Shown: one piece after another, positions 11,400 through 23,349 of the stretch | How positions within the stretch are numbered: position 1 is the first letter of the stretch | Layout: every line of letters starts with the position of its first letter | Assembly (NCBI GenBank): GCA_905220665.1 | Contig: CAJNAR010000019.1 | Span: 62,001-126,000 of the forward strand | Source of the DNA: Albugo candida | Lineage: Eukaryota > Oomycota > Peronosporomycetes > Albuginales > Albuginaceae | Direction of reading: 5' to 3' | Length of the DNA stretch: 64,000 bases | Program-made: the position numbers and the translations under genes | Notes under the pieces: model-generated | The model's input: the letters and a program-made list of their open reading frames with translations, nothing else | Databases searched by the model: none | Told to the model about the DNA's origin: nothing

Positions 11400-12480
11400 G
11401 CTCCATGTTTTCAGCTCGCCTAAAAGATTTGGCGAATATCGGACGAGCGTATTCTAAGATGATCTCTAGGAGAAGGATCTTGTTTTGGTCTAAAGTCGAC
11501 TTGCTGTGAAAAAAATCATTAATATCTTCTTAGGTGAGTACCAGCCGCCTGTATAGCCCGTTTTGACGCAAAAGTGAATTTAAGGATATTAGATATCGCA
11601 TCCAACGTGTTCTGCGAGAATTAGTATGGTGCAACTCCCCAAGAACCAACAATTATTAGATCCCGCTCCCACCCAGCCCAAACCTTTTTTTCGAATATGC
11701 TTATTTAAATGCAAATTTTTTGAAATTTAAATTATTTAAAATCTTAGGGAAACGCTAACCAGCCCCCAGTTTGTCATCCTGCGCATTATAAGATCCACGA
11801 CCTGATAGGCACATGGCAAAGCTGATATTGCACAAATCGCGTTTCGCGCGAAAGGAATATGTGCAGCTGCGACCTTGTGCATCTTTTCATCAGGTATCAT
11901 CTTCTGAAAACTCTGGTCATAAACAGAAGAAGCAGAGAGTCACCACTTGGCATCGCTTGACCCTGGAAATACACTGTAAAAGGATATGAAACTTTGCGAA
12001 ATCTTATACCCCTAACGAAATCTATTTCTCACCTACAACAGTAAATTGCTTTCTTCTCATCCGGTGTTCTACGCTAATCATGCCAGTGCGAGATGATATG
12101 CCATGTAGCCCTGCCATCTGTTGCTTTTTTAATTGAAAAAGCTGTGATGTAGGATCATATACATGTACCTCTCAGCATGGATTCTTTAATAGGTACAAGC
12201 AAAAAAGGATCACGGCACGAGTTTCTGAAGGTAAAGTAAGAAGGTTTCGACAAATTGTAGATTGGTTGTGACCTGACAATATATAAGTCGAGTGGTTCTA
12301 GATGATATAGACCGATCACAGAAACATGGCTACTTTCATCGGGTGTGTGCCACGAAGACGACTATGTTCAGCATTTTTCACCAATTTATCGCTTCATTTT
12401 GTAGTTGCGACATCAACAGGTTGCGCGCATTAGATTATAGTTGAATGCAGCTGGAAAGGCTTGATTTAATATATCTGAGC
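11400..12480. other. No gene recognised
   Basis: Very AT-rich in places, notably 11690-11750 with a run of A/T words. No frame over 60 codons with protein-like composition and no repeat shared with the modules was seen. Confidence 0.45.
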
Positions 12481-12515
12481 ACTTTCACCATCTCCTCCAT
12501 TCACAATTTGGGATA

Positions 12516-12815
12516 TCAACAGCTCTGCAGGAGAGATTCAACAATAGAGGCCAGGCTAATGATAACGAGTTCATACGACTCATTGAAGGAAGCTTCAGCA
12601 TGTGCACATGCGTTACTTGTGTTAGAGCGATAAATGCACAGTCTTCTAGGCCTTGTATAATGGACAACATATAAATGACCATTTTTTACAACATGTATCT
12701 TGAATAAGAAACCCAAGTCGGCAAACATTTGTATCACTGAAGAAGAAGAACTTTCGCGCTGAAGTTTTGCGTGGATGCTCGCAAAATGTGTATCAAGTAT
12801 ACAATCAAATCGCAT
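12516..12815 (-). CDS. Hypothetical ORF
   Basis: 99 codons on the minus strand. The first two thirds (residues 10-55, including FADLGFLFKIHVVKNGHLYVVHY) look like real protein. After about residue 60 the composition changes and an intron or decay is possible. No domain or family is recognised, and there is no copy elsewhere in the window. Confidence 0.25.
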   Translation of the reverse strand: MRFDCILDTHFASIHAKLQRESSSSSVIQMFADLGFLFKIHVVKNGHLYVVHYTRPRRLCIYRSNTSNACAHAEASFNESYELVIISLASIVESLLQSC

Positions 12816-12829
12816 CCCCGTAACATCTC

Positions 12830-13549
12830 GAATTTTGAGTAGTTAAAGAACTGCACAAAGCGTTACACGGATGCAACAACTACCCAATCCTCGAAAATGC
12901 TTGCTCCAGGCGGTATTTTTGATGCACAGGAATCGTCAGAGCCTACTACTCAGACACAACTATCAAGCAAAAAAAAGCTGCGTTCCGTACAAAACAGGGC
13001 TTAAAACCACGAAGACAGCAATGTTGGTGGTGGCAAGGAAAAGATTTTTATTGAATGGCACACGACTTTGCCTTGAGAGATGGGAATTGGCGTAAGTATT
13101 GCACACTGGCTGACCCCACGAATCATGCTTCAAGTGGCTTATAGTTCACGGTGTACTCATAACAGGATGTCCGAATGCACATAATCAATCTTACAAACAT
13201 GATTTCTCGGATGGAACGTTAGCTTCCCTATTTTGCTTCTCAAAAATCGGAACATCTCTAGTGCTTACTTGATGCAATGTACTAACGAACACTCTGTAAG
13301 GGAAGTCTACTTTTTCTTTGTATTGGGACGGCATCGCCTATCCCAACACTACAAGTAGTGTGACGCGCCTTGCCTGCAGTAAAACGTTGTCTCTTGTCAC
13401 ATTCACCTCATCACTTTTTAAATCTCTGGCCTCCTGTCGTACTACTAACACTGCCCTTCCCACCACAAGGATTCCAATGCGGCACCAATCCGTCCATCCA
13501 CTTGAATCGAGGTGGGTCGCAATGCCATCCGATCATCATTGATCCAACG
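12830..13549 (+). other. Unresolved coding-like stretch upstream of E2
   Basis: A frame around 13015-13100 reads like protein (MAHDFALRDGNW) and is followed by GTAAGT at about 13093, a possible splice donor. Nothing up- or downstream joins it convincingly. The 13200-13550 part should hold the 5' half of pseudogene E2, but I could not align it with any E gene. Confidence 0.25.
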
Positions 13550-14157
13550 TGACAACATTGAACCCAGCCAAGACATCAACGAGAGGCAAGGTCATGTTCC
13601 CACCCGTGAATTCACTCATTTGATGTGCTCAAGTGCAAGACGTGTGCCAAGAGGCAGGGCACGCTTACGTCGTGCCTCACCACTCGACATTACCGCGTAT
13701 CTGTATCTGTATCGGAGAGCATACTTAACATCAGTCCTTTCCACATGGTTACGGAAATATCCTTGCTTATCTTCATACCATGAAGGACCATCCGTTTTTC
13801 ATGGCACAGGAGTCACCGCGAACACGATACGCATACTCCATCCGTCAGAGATGTTGCCTCATCACACACATATCAGTTTCTTCCAATGGTACACGGGGGA
13901 AAAGTAAAAGCAGCCCAACGACGTCAGCTACTTATCCCCAAACTTCAGGTAGAGCAAGTTCAATGATGAGGCACCCCCTTTTTGCTTCAAACTCACTCAA
14001 TCTCGAACATGATAACCCATCGATTGACCCTCTATCTCTTTCTTCAGGATTGCCGCACTATGAAACCCAACACGACGTCGAAGATGAAACAAATAGGATA
14101 TTACGGATACTAATCATGAGAGGAAACAGCGAGAGTGACAAGCAGCTTATGGATTGA
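13550..14157 (+). pseudogene. E2: 5'-truncated, frameshifted copy of the E3-type gene
   Basis: Only the C-terminal half is present. At 13570-13660 the frame reads QDINERQGHVPTREF... then RGRARLRRA, matching the E3 segment INQQQTPLSGREF...GRARFRRA. Near 13870-13935 the frame changes (around GTACACGGGGGAAAAG) before the conserved TSATYPQ and SGRASSMM segment. The end of the frame at 14037-14057 keeps DPLSLSS, a degraded LxLxL. Signal peptide, CxxC and RxLG regions are absent, so the copy is dead. It is the E end of the module preceding the E3 module. Confidence 0.7.
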
Positions 14158-14179
14158 TCTCATCTAGATGCGCAATAAC

Positions 14180-15180
14180 GGAAGACCTGAGAGATTGTTC
14201 ACATCATTTCGACACAAAGTTATGCACGCTTACCTCCCTTGAATTGAGTTTCTCATAGAATTTCAGTTTGTAAATAATCATTTGTTCTCTTGAGGATAAA
14301 TATGTTGGTCTAAATGTAAGGCATATGAACAATGCAGTCAAGTACGCTTGCATTTCGAGCAAGCGTGGAGCTAAACAGTATACACGATCCAGGAATTACA
14401 TGTTCTTTTTTGATGGAACGATAAAATAGTGATTTTGAATAAGGCGGACCATGTGTACGAAACATTTTCATATTGGGACATCGACTGAGAATATTCTTTC
14501 TTACAGTTAATTTGCTCAAGATAAAGCGAGTATTATCCAGTATGGAACACATAGAGAGTAGATGTCCGCGTATTGTGCTCATGCCCATGACACTGACAAC
14601 AAAGCGGTTCTTCGCACCTAGATACCTCGGTAGGGTCTTATCCTGCCAAGAGTAATGTTGGGGGGTTGAGCTTTACCTCAGAACTGCACCGCATCCTGTT
14701 GTGCTTAAATATGCGCTGAATAAACAATTCCTCGCTAAGAATGAATTCGTGCCTCACGATATAGTGAGATCCAAAAGAGCCCTGATTCCCATCGAATAAA
14801 TCTTTCGCGTGCAAGACTTCATGTATATGAATGAAAACCTTAGTTGCGCAGCACGAGGTCAAACTTCTGTACATTTCAGCTAAGTCTAAGCGAGTGACAA
14901 GTTTGAGATGAAGCAATTTGACTTCCGATTTTTATCGTTCGAAGGGCCCGAAGGCACACTACAAAAGCGGCAGAAAGCAGTTTATTGTTATACATTAAGC
15001 TCGGGCGGAACCCATGTATAAACATGACACGATGGATACTTGAGTCCCAGCTTATTGTTGTGGTATCGCCATTCGACAATTATCGCATCTTTCCTGCAAA
15101 GTGATCTCGGTGGGATTATGCATACTTCTACACCAGATTTACGAGTATTAATCCAAGCAGGCCTGCTCTCATCCAATTTA
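14180..15180. repeat. Module block X (copy in the E3 module)
   Basis: This aligns with 37560-38620 and partly with 50640-50950 and 21850-23346. The clearest shared stretch is 14770-14835 against 38115-38180 (CATCGAATA...TGCAAGACTTCATGTA). On the minus strand, 14638-14916 (92 codons) and 14988-15176 (62 codons, with VEVCIIPPRSL) look coding. The latter resembles the minus frame at 50668-50985 (KYACIFPPRLL). The family is unknown. Confidence 0.5.
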
Positions 15181-15199
15181 CTAAAAGAGCCGTGCTGAG

Positions 15200-16640
15200 T
15201 TAAAAGCTTGTGAATTTAATTATTTTTGCTCGGATATTGATATCAAAGTTAGAAGTTTGGAAGCAACCTGGAATGCTATTATGCAGAAATTATCACAGCC
15301 GGGAAATAATTTTGCAACGTTGTGGGGTGAAGAAGGAATATAGAAAAGATGTGCGGCATACTGAAATGGGATTTATCAAAATGTTGAAGGCGATTCCGCT
15401 TTTCGTTGTAAATCCTTTTCATCGTGGAATGATATCGCCAAGTACATAATCTACGACCAGCTACTCCCAAACCACTATCGTTGTAAGAGAACAAGAGCTG
15501 ACGAGGTCGGTGCATGGTACATCGTGTGATAGATGGATCAAACAGAGAACGCAAACTAAAGAGGGAAAAGTATTATGCGGTAATGACTGTTATCATTATC
15601 AGAAGCAGGTGGCAATGAAGATGTAAACGGATGTGAATTATTGATCGATATAATGGCAGAAATATTCCGTTTTTGGATTCTCAAGAAAGCAACAGTTATC
15701 AAGATTTGAATCACACGATGCTGCGGACTTATTTAAGTGAAATGAAAGTCTGGTGATAATCATGATGACCGCGATTGAGGTTTACGAGAATCGACATTTG
15801 AGGAGAAAATAAGACTACTTTACGCTCGGATTGAAAACTTTGAAATGTTAGTTGTGATTTTGTTTGAAGTATACATTCACTGTTATATTATGAGGGTAAT
15901 TTGAAGCTTGGGGAGTGAATGGTCCCTTATTAGAATGATCCATTCATCCTTTCTGTGAATATTTTCCTCTCATTATAAGAAATGGTAGACGGCATCGACG
16001 TTATCTTCCTTGCAGTAGAACGCATGTCAGGACTGTGTACATTTCACTGAACCACAGTGAAGATAATTGAAGTGTATGAGCGAGCTGGGGATTGAGAAAT
16101 AGCTTCTGAGATCGGGTCTTTGGTGGGTTATGACAAGCATGAAACTTGATCAAATAATCTGAAGCACATATAAGGGACACCACTTCACATATGGTGCGTG
16201 ACTTGGGATGTCGATTACATATTAGTAGACGTCACACATACAGCTACTTGAAGACTTGGTTTAGAATGATGTGCTTCAACATGTTTTACGAATGAGGCAA
16301 GCTTACTCACGTATTATGGACTGCTTGTTGAATATTCAGACCTCCGTTTCTCAAGCAATTTTGATATGTCATTTACAGATCTCACTATCTGGAAGGAACA
16401 GGCAAGCAAGAAAAACCGTCGGTAAGATTAGAACTTTTCTGTCGCTATGCTTATATACTTCTAGCCGCATTGATATACGTGCGCCTCCTTACAACGATAT
16501 AATTTTTGTAAACTGACAACGAGGCTTTTATCACCTGGTACAAATCGATATCCTTCAGCAAAATCGATGGTTTGTTCTTCTTGGCCTCATCGCTTTTCCG
16601 AAAGGATCGTTACCTCACAGATATACGGCAGTTTGCTGAA
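15200..16640 (-). pseudogene. Block Z relic (E3 module)
   Basis: This is the mirror image of 7300-8000 and is homologous to 38850-39950. The word TTTATCAAAATGTTGAAGGCGATT (15370-15393) recurs at 38980-39005. On the minus strand near 16510-16620 the reading FRKSDEAKKNKPSILL is the best preserved piece, seen also at 7318 and on the minus strand near 39.9 kb. Frames are interrupted, and no family is recognised. Confidence 0.45.
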
Positions 16641-17934
16641 TGAGATGTTTTACATATGCCAAACACTTTCGAAGCATATTATTCCTGAAGTCAAACTTTG
16701 ATTGTTTTGTACAAAACAACAGTCTTCGTAAACATAAAAATGCACACGTCACTGACGATCGCATAAAGACAGAAGGTACAGTAAAGTATAACTAGAAAAC
16801 ATTCGCTCGCCTTTTTAGTGAAAAGAAAGCTTCCTATATTCAGTATAGTGGCACGGCATTGCAGTAAAGGGATCATGATACCCGCAATGAAGAGGAACGG
16901 AGCAACGAAAACAGCCACGTAGGCTGAGAATATATTCTATCATGCTTTGAGCCTTACCCCTTCCTACGTCAAAATGGAGAGAAGAGGTTGAGGCAGGCAA
17001 GATACAAAGTGAACATCGCCAAGAGCAGCGAATCTGATGTGCGATACTTGCGGAAACTACACATTGGAACCAAGAAGTTGATTGAGAATTGATAGGTAGA
17101 TTGGAATGATCGTACAGCAAGACGCGCACAGATCGTGATTTCGCTTTCTTTAGGGTACTATGCAGTTTTGCAAGAGTTCACACGAGGGATACTCACGGCC
17201 TCTAGACGAGGAATCGCCATGTGCATGTAATGGCTAAAGATGCCATGAAATCTTATCCAGCTGCAGCCGATGATTACAATCGGGTGCTCGAATATGCTCG
17301 TAATAATCATAGGGATGATTTTAAGGAGGCTTACACTCTGTAGCAAACCTTAGAAACTATCAGCCTCTATACAAGTCAATAGTCTAGATGACGGAGGTAC
17401 AAAAAAAAAGACTGAGAGGCATCTAAAATTGTCGACTGGAGGTCAACAGACTTGGATTTTGCATTTGCATGACTACGTAACTCGCGATTTGGCCGATAGG
17501 CATTGATCTCTCAGAGTGTGGGTAAAAATAAGTATCACTTACGTCTGATGCAGTACATCTTACCTAAATATACCTATTACCTGCAATATCTAGGAGGAAA
17601 ATATGAGGAAAGCAAGATACCGCTGGATATGACCTTTTGTGAATTTGGTCTCGGTAATAGCAAAAACGAGTAAATAACGGGCTTCCACAGCCCTCCGCGC
17701 CAGACTTCTGTCACACACATGTCAGGCAATCATCCACCATGCACCTGTTCGATGGGAACCCTTGATTTTGGATCTTTCCTTTTTAGTCTAGACCACTACC
17801 GTACCCAAGGCAATGCGTAGTGGCTCAAATAGCTGGATTCCTTCAACACACACTATCAGCAAACTAAGTACATGGTAGATGGCTTGTGTCGACGAATAGC
17901 ATGTTTCCACGAAAGGGAGCCGGCACTATTCATC
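16641..17934. other. No gene recognised; short shared word with the 40.7-kb region
   Basis: The stretch 17450-17510 (TGACTACGTAACT...GATTTGGCC) recurs at 40745-40790, marking the same place in the 6-kb module. Minus-strand frames at 16691-17129 and 17158-17346 carry no motif. Confidence 0.4.
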
Positions 17935-18520
17935 TTATATGTATCGACAAGATGAACTAAATCTGTGCGGCATTGATGGGATTTTGAGCGACGAATAGCA
18001 GCCAATTTCTGCACCATAGAAAGAGAGGCTTCCAGTACCTTCCAACATTAAGACTTCGTTATTTTGGATTGAAGGTAGAAAGTTGGGCACGACCCACTCA
18101 TTTTCGTTTTCTCTGACAATAATTCTGTCGGCCTCAACAAACGGCAAGATTTCTAGCTATCTACAGAACAAAACGAGTTTGCGTGTACAAGATTAAAAGA
18201 CTGAGTGGTGGGCTAGCCATAAACTGAATTAGCTATTAGAGTGTGGCTACTATTAAGAAGGAAAGTACGTGCTTTTGAAGGACATGCTAAGCTTCTAGGA
18301 TGACATGAACGGGCTCCTGCATTACATGTGAATTTGCACGGTTCGATGGCACATGGTACCAGAATTAGCTTGCAGAAATCGAAATCCGTACCAAACTATT
18401 TCCAGCGAAGAGCAAGGTGAAAGGACTCGCCTATTGCTCCAGCTGAATGAATATATCTCATTCCGATATCGGGAGCAACACGCGACACGCAACACGCAAC
18501 ACGCAACATGCAACTGGTTT
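17935..18520 (-). pseudogene. Block Y relic, divergent to E3
   Basis: This is the minus-strand counterpart of 5020-5620. The frame 18322-18513 contains SSLEIVWYGFRFLQANSGTM, matching the plus-strand frame at 5060-5120. The frame 17935-18147 (70 codons, FVEADRIIVRENENEWV) reads like genuine protein. The two are out of frame with each other, so either an intron or decay separates them. The block also contains heptamer repeats at 18474-18516. It diverges from E3 with about 330 bp between. Confidence 0.45.
18474..18516. repeat. ACACGCA heptamer tandem repeat
   Basis: About four to five imperfect copies of ACACGCA in a row, upstream of E3. The mirrored arm (E1 side) lacks it. Confidence 0.7.
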
Positions 18521-18790
18521 TGCTTCTAAATCATGTCGCAATAAGACTGGATGTCGCTTAACCAAGTATTTCCAAGTTAATTATACGGTTAGGAGATATA
18601 TGCAACGTTTTGGCAAATATAGAATAATAAAACAGATTTCATTTCCCATAAGCATCTCCATCATATGAGGTGAACCACGCTATGATGCAGAATTTCATTT
18701 ACCGGGTTCAGAAAGTTTCGCAGCCACTCATCTACCCGAGTGTTTGCGTGAACGTTGGCTACATGATGCTCGCTCTTATCCTCGCAGAGC

Positions 18791-18809
18791 AACCATTCTT
18801 CAATTTGCT
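18791..18809 (+). promoter_or_regulatory. Oomycete-type core promoter of E3
   Basis: ACCATTCTTCAATTTGC, about 61 bp before the ATG. Within the family this is the copy that departs most from the TCATTTTT initiator among open genes (CCATTCTT), and its FPR (CAATTT) is the closest to the published oomycete form. Confidence 0.55.
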
Positions 18810-18851
18810 AACCACTTCCAATTTGGGCTCTTCAACTCTTTTAGTTGATCA

Positions 18852-20300
18852 ATGCGAAGTCCAACATTTCCGTCTCCGATCGTTCTGCTGATTTACATTC
18901 TATCTTCAAATATTGAAGGGAGAGTAAATGGCTTGCGTCTCAGCTCATATAAAAAGCTCAAATCCGAAACTGTTGAACGAGCTGGGCAACAGATGCAGAA
19001 AAGCTCCTATGCGGATTTAACACCATCGTCGACGGTGAAGACTTACTTCCGTGCTAGAAGCACCGCATCTTCTCAAAATTCAATCGAAGAACGCGATGAA
19101 CGATCATTGATCGGTTGCAAGGATTGTGGTTCCGACACATTGACATCAAGACGATTTCTCGGCACGGGATCCGACTCTGATGAATCAATCTCTTCGAGAA
19201 ACTCAAACAAAAGAAATCGAGAAGATGATGAATTTAAGCCTCATCCGTCTCATACATTTGATAGCACAAGTAGCAATCCACGCCATCCCTACTTTGGAGA
19301 AAACATTCCGGACTCCGCCTTTCGAACCTTTTCGAGAAATCACATCACGAATGACCGCCTAATTGGAGGTTTTACAGCCACATCTCAACATTTAAAGCCA
19401 AACTCGAAATCTCTATCACACCCCGAGTACGGTTACTTTGTCAAGGAGAACCCTGTTTATCGGAATGTGCCGCAATCATCTCTTCAGACGGGGTATGCAT
19501 CAAACAGAGTAACTGAACACAACTTGCCAGATCGACATGACTTACAATATGACGTACTTCGCCACACTGATAACTCACTATATTACGCCCCTGTCTTACA
19601 TTTAAGTCACTCTCATGTCGATAACCCCACCCAAGCAACTCCCACTGATCGAGTACAGCATACTATCATGACAATGCGTCGTCCTCCTCCAGCTAACGCT
19701 ATCTATCACGAAGGTCATGACTCCTTTCCAACCCATTCATATCCTTCCACTGGACTTGGTAAAGCAAGAATTGATGAAAATACCGAAAATGGACACGGCC
19801 AATACATCAACCAGCAACAAACTCCTCTGTCCGGTCGTGAATTCCCTAAGGGTGTAACAACTGGAAGGGCACGCTTTCGCCGCGCTTTTGTTACTCCGGG
19901 AGGACCTCATCCATCTCAATCTTTTCCACATGGTGTCGAAATTCCGCACGTCGTAAAAAACTATCAAAATCTACACACTACGCACAACGGGGGATCCACC
20001 CCGATCACCCTTCGCTCATTTCTCCCCATTGAATCTGATCGAGAAGTTGAGTCGGTACTACTAGACCCACCTCATCCTACCCCAAACATCAAAGTGAATG
20101 AGTCACCTCACGCTAATCAATTTCTTACAATGGCACCTGGGGGAACTAGAAGCTCGATAACGTCAGCTACTCATGCACAAACGCGAGACAAAGCATCTTT
20201 ATTGATGAATGGGCACACTTCTGGATCACACGCACTCGATCTTCAACTTGCAACCCCGTCGAATGACTTTCTGTCTCTTTCTTTAGGATCGTCACAATAG
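18852..20300 (+). CDS. E3: secreted CxxC/RxLG family protein with C-terminal LxLxL (candidate effector)
   Basis: 482 residues in one exon, the longest member of the LxLxL subfamily. Signal peptide about 1-27 (MRSPTFPSPIVLLIYIL core). CxxCG is at C89/C92, preceded by ERSLIG. The RxLR-like R-F-L-G is at 101-104, followed by an acidic/Ser segment (DSDESISS, then NREDDEF). The middle contains NVPQSSLQTGY, a motif shared with E10, then TPTDRVQH and MTMRRPP shared with E1, then a SFLP...EVESV box related to E8 and E10. The protein ends in FLSLSLGSSQ with LSLSL at 474-478, an EAR-like motif. Apart from the CxxC pair there are almost no cysteines, so a disulfide-stabilised fold is unlikely. ATG choice follows E1, E8 and E10. 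A +1-frame ORF at 19180 is a shadow. Confidence 0.85.
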   Translation: MRSPTFPSPIVLLIYILSSNIEGRVNGLRLSSYKKLKSETVERAGQQMQKSSYADLTPSSTVKTYFRARSTASSQNSIEERDERSLIGCKDCGSDTLTSRRFLGTGSDSDESISSRNSNKRNREDDEFKPHPSHTFDSTSSNPRHPYFGENIPDSAFRTFSRNHITNDRLIGGFTATSQHLKPNSKSLSHPEYGYFVKENPVYRNVPQSSLQTGYASNRVTEHNLPDRHDLQYDVLRHTDNSLYYAPVLHLSHSHVDNPTQATPTDRVQHTIMTMRRPPPANAIYHEGHDSFPTHSYPSTGLGKARIDENTENGHGQYINQQQTPLSGREFPKGVTTGRARFRRAFVTPGGPHPSQSFPHGVEIPHVVKNYQNLHTTHNGGSTPITLRSFLPIESDREVESVLLDPPHPTPNIKVNESPHANQFLTMAPGGTRSSITSATHAQTRDKASLLMNGHTSGSHALDLQLATPSNDFLSLSLGSSQ

Positions 20301-20309
20301 AAAACGCCA

Positions 20310-21849
20310 ACGCAAAGACAAAATGAAAAAGAAAGAGAGTATTTCGAATAATGGTCCTCTCTTTAAGGCGATAGCGAGAGCCACAAGAAGCGCATTTACA
20401 TCGTCAACATCAGTAATTGGACTAGTTTACACAAATGGTATCTATTTTGCTCTGCAAAATTGTCTATCAATGATACTAGTTAAAACGCTAATGCAATCTA
20501 CTTGATACTTTTGATTGATTGATGAGTTGAAGCTGTCTGCACCGACGATTACTCACGTTATCAATTTTCAAACGATATTGAAGGCTTGGCATACAAAAGG
20601 TCTTAAGACCTTGCAGCTGATACTAAATTCTATCTAATGATTGCTGAGGATACCAAAAATTGATGTGCTCATTTTACCATGTTTGCGACAAGTTAAGACG
20701 GCGTTGTTCTTGACATCCTCGGATCATCATTCATCGCGGCCTAGAAAAATATTGAGCATCTGGATGCATTTATTGCAATCCAATTTCAGGCCAAAGCATT
20801 TCTAATCCCTTCCGGACCAGCTCGGGACAGCTGACCCTATGAAATGAAGCCCCGCGTGTCAGTCGCATCGTGGTTGTGACTCGTGTGATCGGATGTCATG
20901 CTCCATAAAGAATGCTCTTATCTAGACGTGCGCTCCCATTACTTGATCCTTACTTTCTAGATACATATCACTTAGCTAGCAATAGGAAAGTCATCGTAAG
21001 TATAATGAAACGTAATTTGCACATATGCCATGGTTGTTGTGGTACACACATAAAACAGATATATGCCTTGTGTCGATACCCTTGACGCAATTCAGATCTA
21101 TGAGAGTACTCTCTGATCCTTCTATAAGCAGTATAGTATGCAACCAGCAGGGATTATCATTAGCTAACCCTTACAGTATAAGTATGCTCACCAAAGATGC
21201 TATACCCCAGTCAGCCTACTTCCACAAATCAACTGTCATCGCTTCTCATAGTAAGGAAGTTGATATGAGAGTAATCTTATATAGTTGCACAATACTAGAG
21301 GACCTAAGGGGCTGTTCCAGTTTTTTCGACACAAAGTAAACCACAATTGTCGCCGTGGATGTGAGTGCTAAAGCAATACAAATACTAATAATAATTTGCC
21401 ATTCAACTCAATCAAGATGAAAGTTTGTATGTAGGTAGAGGATTTTTTAGTGAGAGATAACACCACTGGTTTTGTCGTTAAAATGTGACGCTGGACTACT
21501 TTTACGTCAATGTTTATTTTTATTGTAGCGCATATAAATACTGTAGCACACCATGTGTGCTTGCTTTTGTATCCCATTTACCCCTTACTCATTTCGATAA
21601 AGTAGGGAGCTCTCAAGTCGCTACCTATCCAGTCAATAGATGTCATTATTCAAAGGAGCTAAATCCTTGTACGATCGATCTTGATCAAGCACGAAGGGAT
21701 GGTCGATACGCCTCGCAAATTGAACAGTGAGATACCTTGTAGATGAAGCAGCAAGTTCAGAGTCGAACAAGTTTCAGCTCGGTGCTCGGTGACTCAATTG
21801 TGCACAAAGTTTTGTTGATAGAGGCAAAGTATGCGTGAAGTTCCGATTG
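20310..21849 (+). other. Block W and spacer downstream of E3
   Basis: Short pieces match the E1 downstream side in mirror image: 20570-20630 (KTLQLILN) with 2790-2830, and 21178-21205 with the 48.36-kb block. A 104-codon plus frame (21025-21339) and others have no recognised motif. No intact gene is seen. Confidence 0.4.
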
Positions 21850-23346
21850 CTCTGATAGAATGGTCTCCTGGACGATAGAAGATCTGCCCTCCAAACATTA
21901 CATGCGATTCAAGGATTTTATGTCTGTTTTGGTTGTGAATCATAAAATCAGTGATTTTCAAAATGAAGGCCCACCGTACCGTACGTTCGGTAAGTAATCA
22001 GGAGTCACTTTGTGATTGCTGTTCACGCAAGGAAGCAGAAAGTCCGTTTTGTCTTTCCATAATTATCTACAAATTGACATGATGAATGAGAAATCTTCCC
22101 ACAGGTAATTCTTCCCTTTATTGTGTAGCCTAGCAAAAGGGTAGCACGCAGTATTATACATAGAATACTAGCAACATATTTGCCTGTGGTGGTCATCTTA
22201 AGTCATGCACCATCTCCTGCTGACATAAAGTAATCGCATTGACAACGAAGCGCTTCTTTTTGAGAGGGATCAAACACATGAATACATCAGTGCATTCCAG
22301 CGCGTACCGTAGACTTGAACCGTGTTGTGCTTCCATGTTCACAAGTCTTCACCTTTGCTATCTCTATAGTCGCGATGGAAACAGAACGCACGTGATAGAA
22401 CTTCAATTTTGATCGAGTAAACCTTCCTTCTACGTGCAAAACTGCATGTACATGTATATAGATGGAGCTGAGTGTGCGCGAGTGACTGACTGACTTTGGA
22501 ATAACTATTAGCTTGGGCTCTATCAGTCAAAGACCCCGAACGCACACATCAAAAGCCGCAGGAAGCATTTCATGTATTATACAACACGCTCGTTTGCAAT
22601 TCATGCGTATTTTAGGGACTATCGGAGGTCTTTCCGTTATCCCTGCTTACTCCTGAGAAAGATTAAGTCGAAACTTCACCAATTCTATCGGGTGCGTTAT
22701 CTACTGACCTAAGTGAGGAATCGGTGAGCCAGGCATCCGCTACACTAATGAATTATATGAGGGACTGCAAGACTCGACATTTTTATATTAGGTGGTATCG
22801 ATAGGTGGTATCGATGTTTGGCAATTGTCGCTTTTTGTCGCACACAATTCTTACAGTAGCGATATGCAAATTCTCTGATCAATTTGCAAATAACTTATAC
22901 ACGCTGATTCGCCGTCAAAGTCATAAAGAGCGTCCGAATGCCATTCTCCAATTGATAGGAAGGGCCATGCTCAGCTAAATTGAGTTTGTAAGCATTAATT
23001 TTTGCATAGATACCGTGGCCCTGACAGCATACTGAGTGGATCACGCAAGTTCACCATTACTGAGCTTGGATATCGAGATTAAAGCTGAAATGTGGAGGCA
23101 CCGGAGAAAAATTTCGAAGTAGAATCCTTGTCTGAGAATTTGACATGTTACCAGAACCAGGAATTTACACAATTTAGTCTCTCAGCCGATTATCAAGCGC
23201 TCCGTCGTCATAATCAGCTACAACGAAAGGGTGAAGATCGTAGAATGACCAGCCGGAGTCTCCTATTTGGTTATGAGAATCGCCTTTACTCGTTTTATGT
23301 GAATCTTCAAGCTTCTATTAAAACTGAAAACATGTGGAATCTATAG
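21850..23346 (+). repeat. Module block X (full-length copy, mirror of 1-1560)
   Basis: This is the inverted partner of the start of the window. The frame 23092-23346 (84 codons) ends in LLFGYENRLYSFYVNLQASIKT, matching QFGYEKRLYSFFVSLKAL read on the minus strand at 1-100. The 21850-21930 part also matches 37575-37660. A direct duplication of ATAGGTGGTATCG lies at 22790-22816. It probably holds a decayed gene of unknown family. Confidence 0.5.
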
Positions 23347-23349
23347 CGA

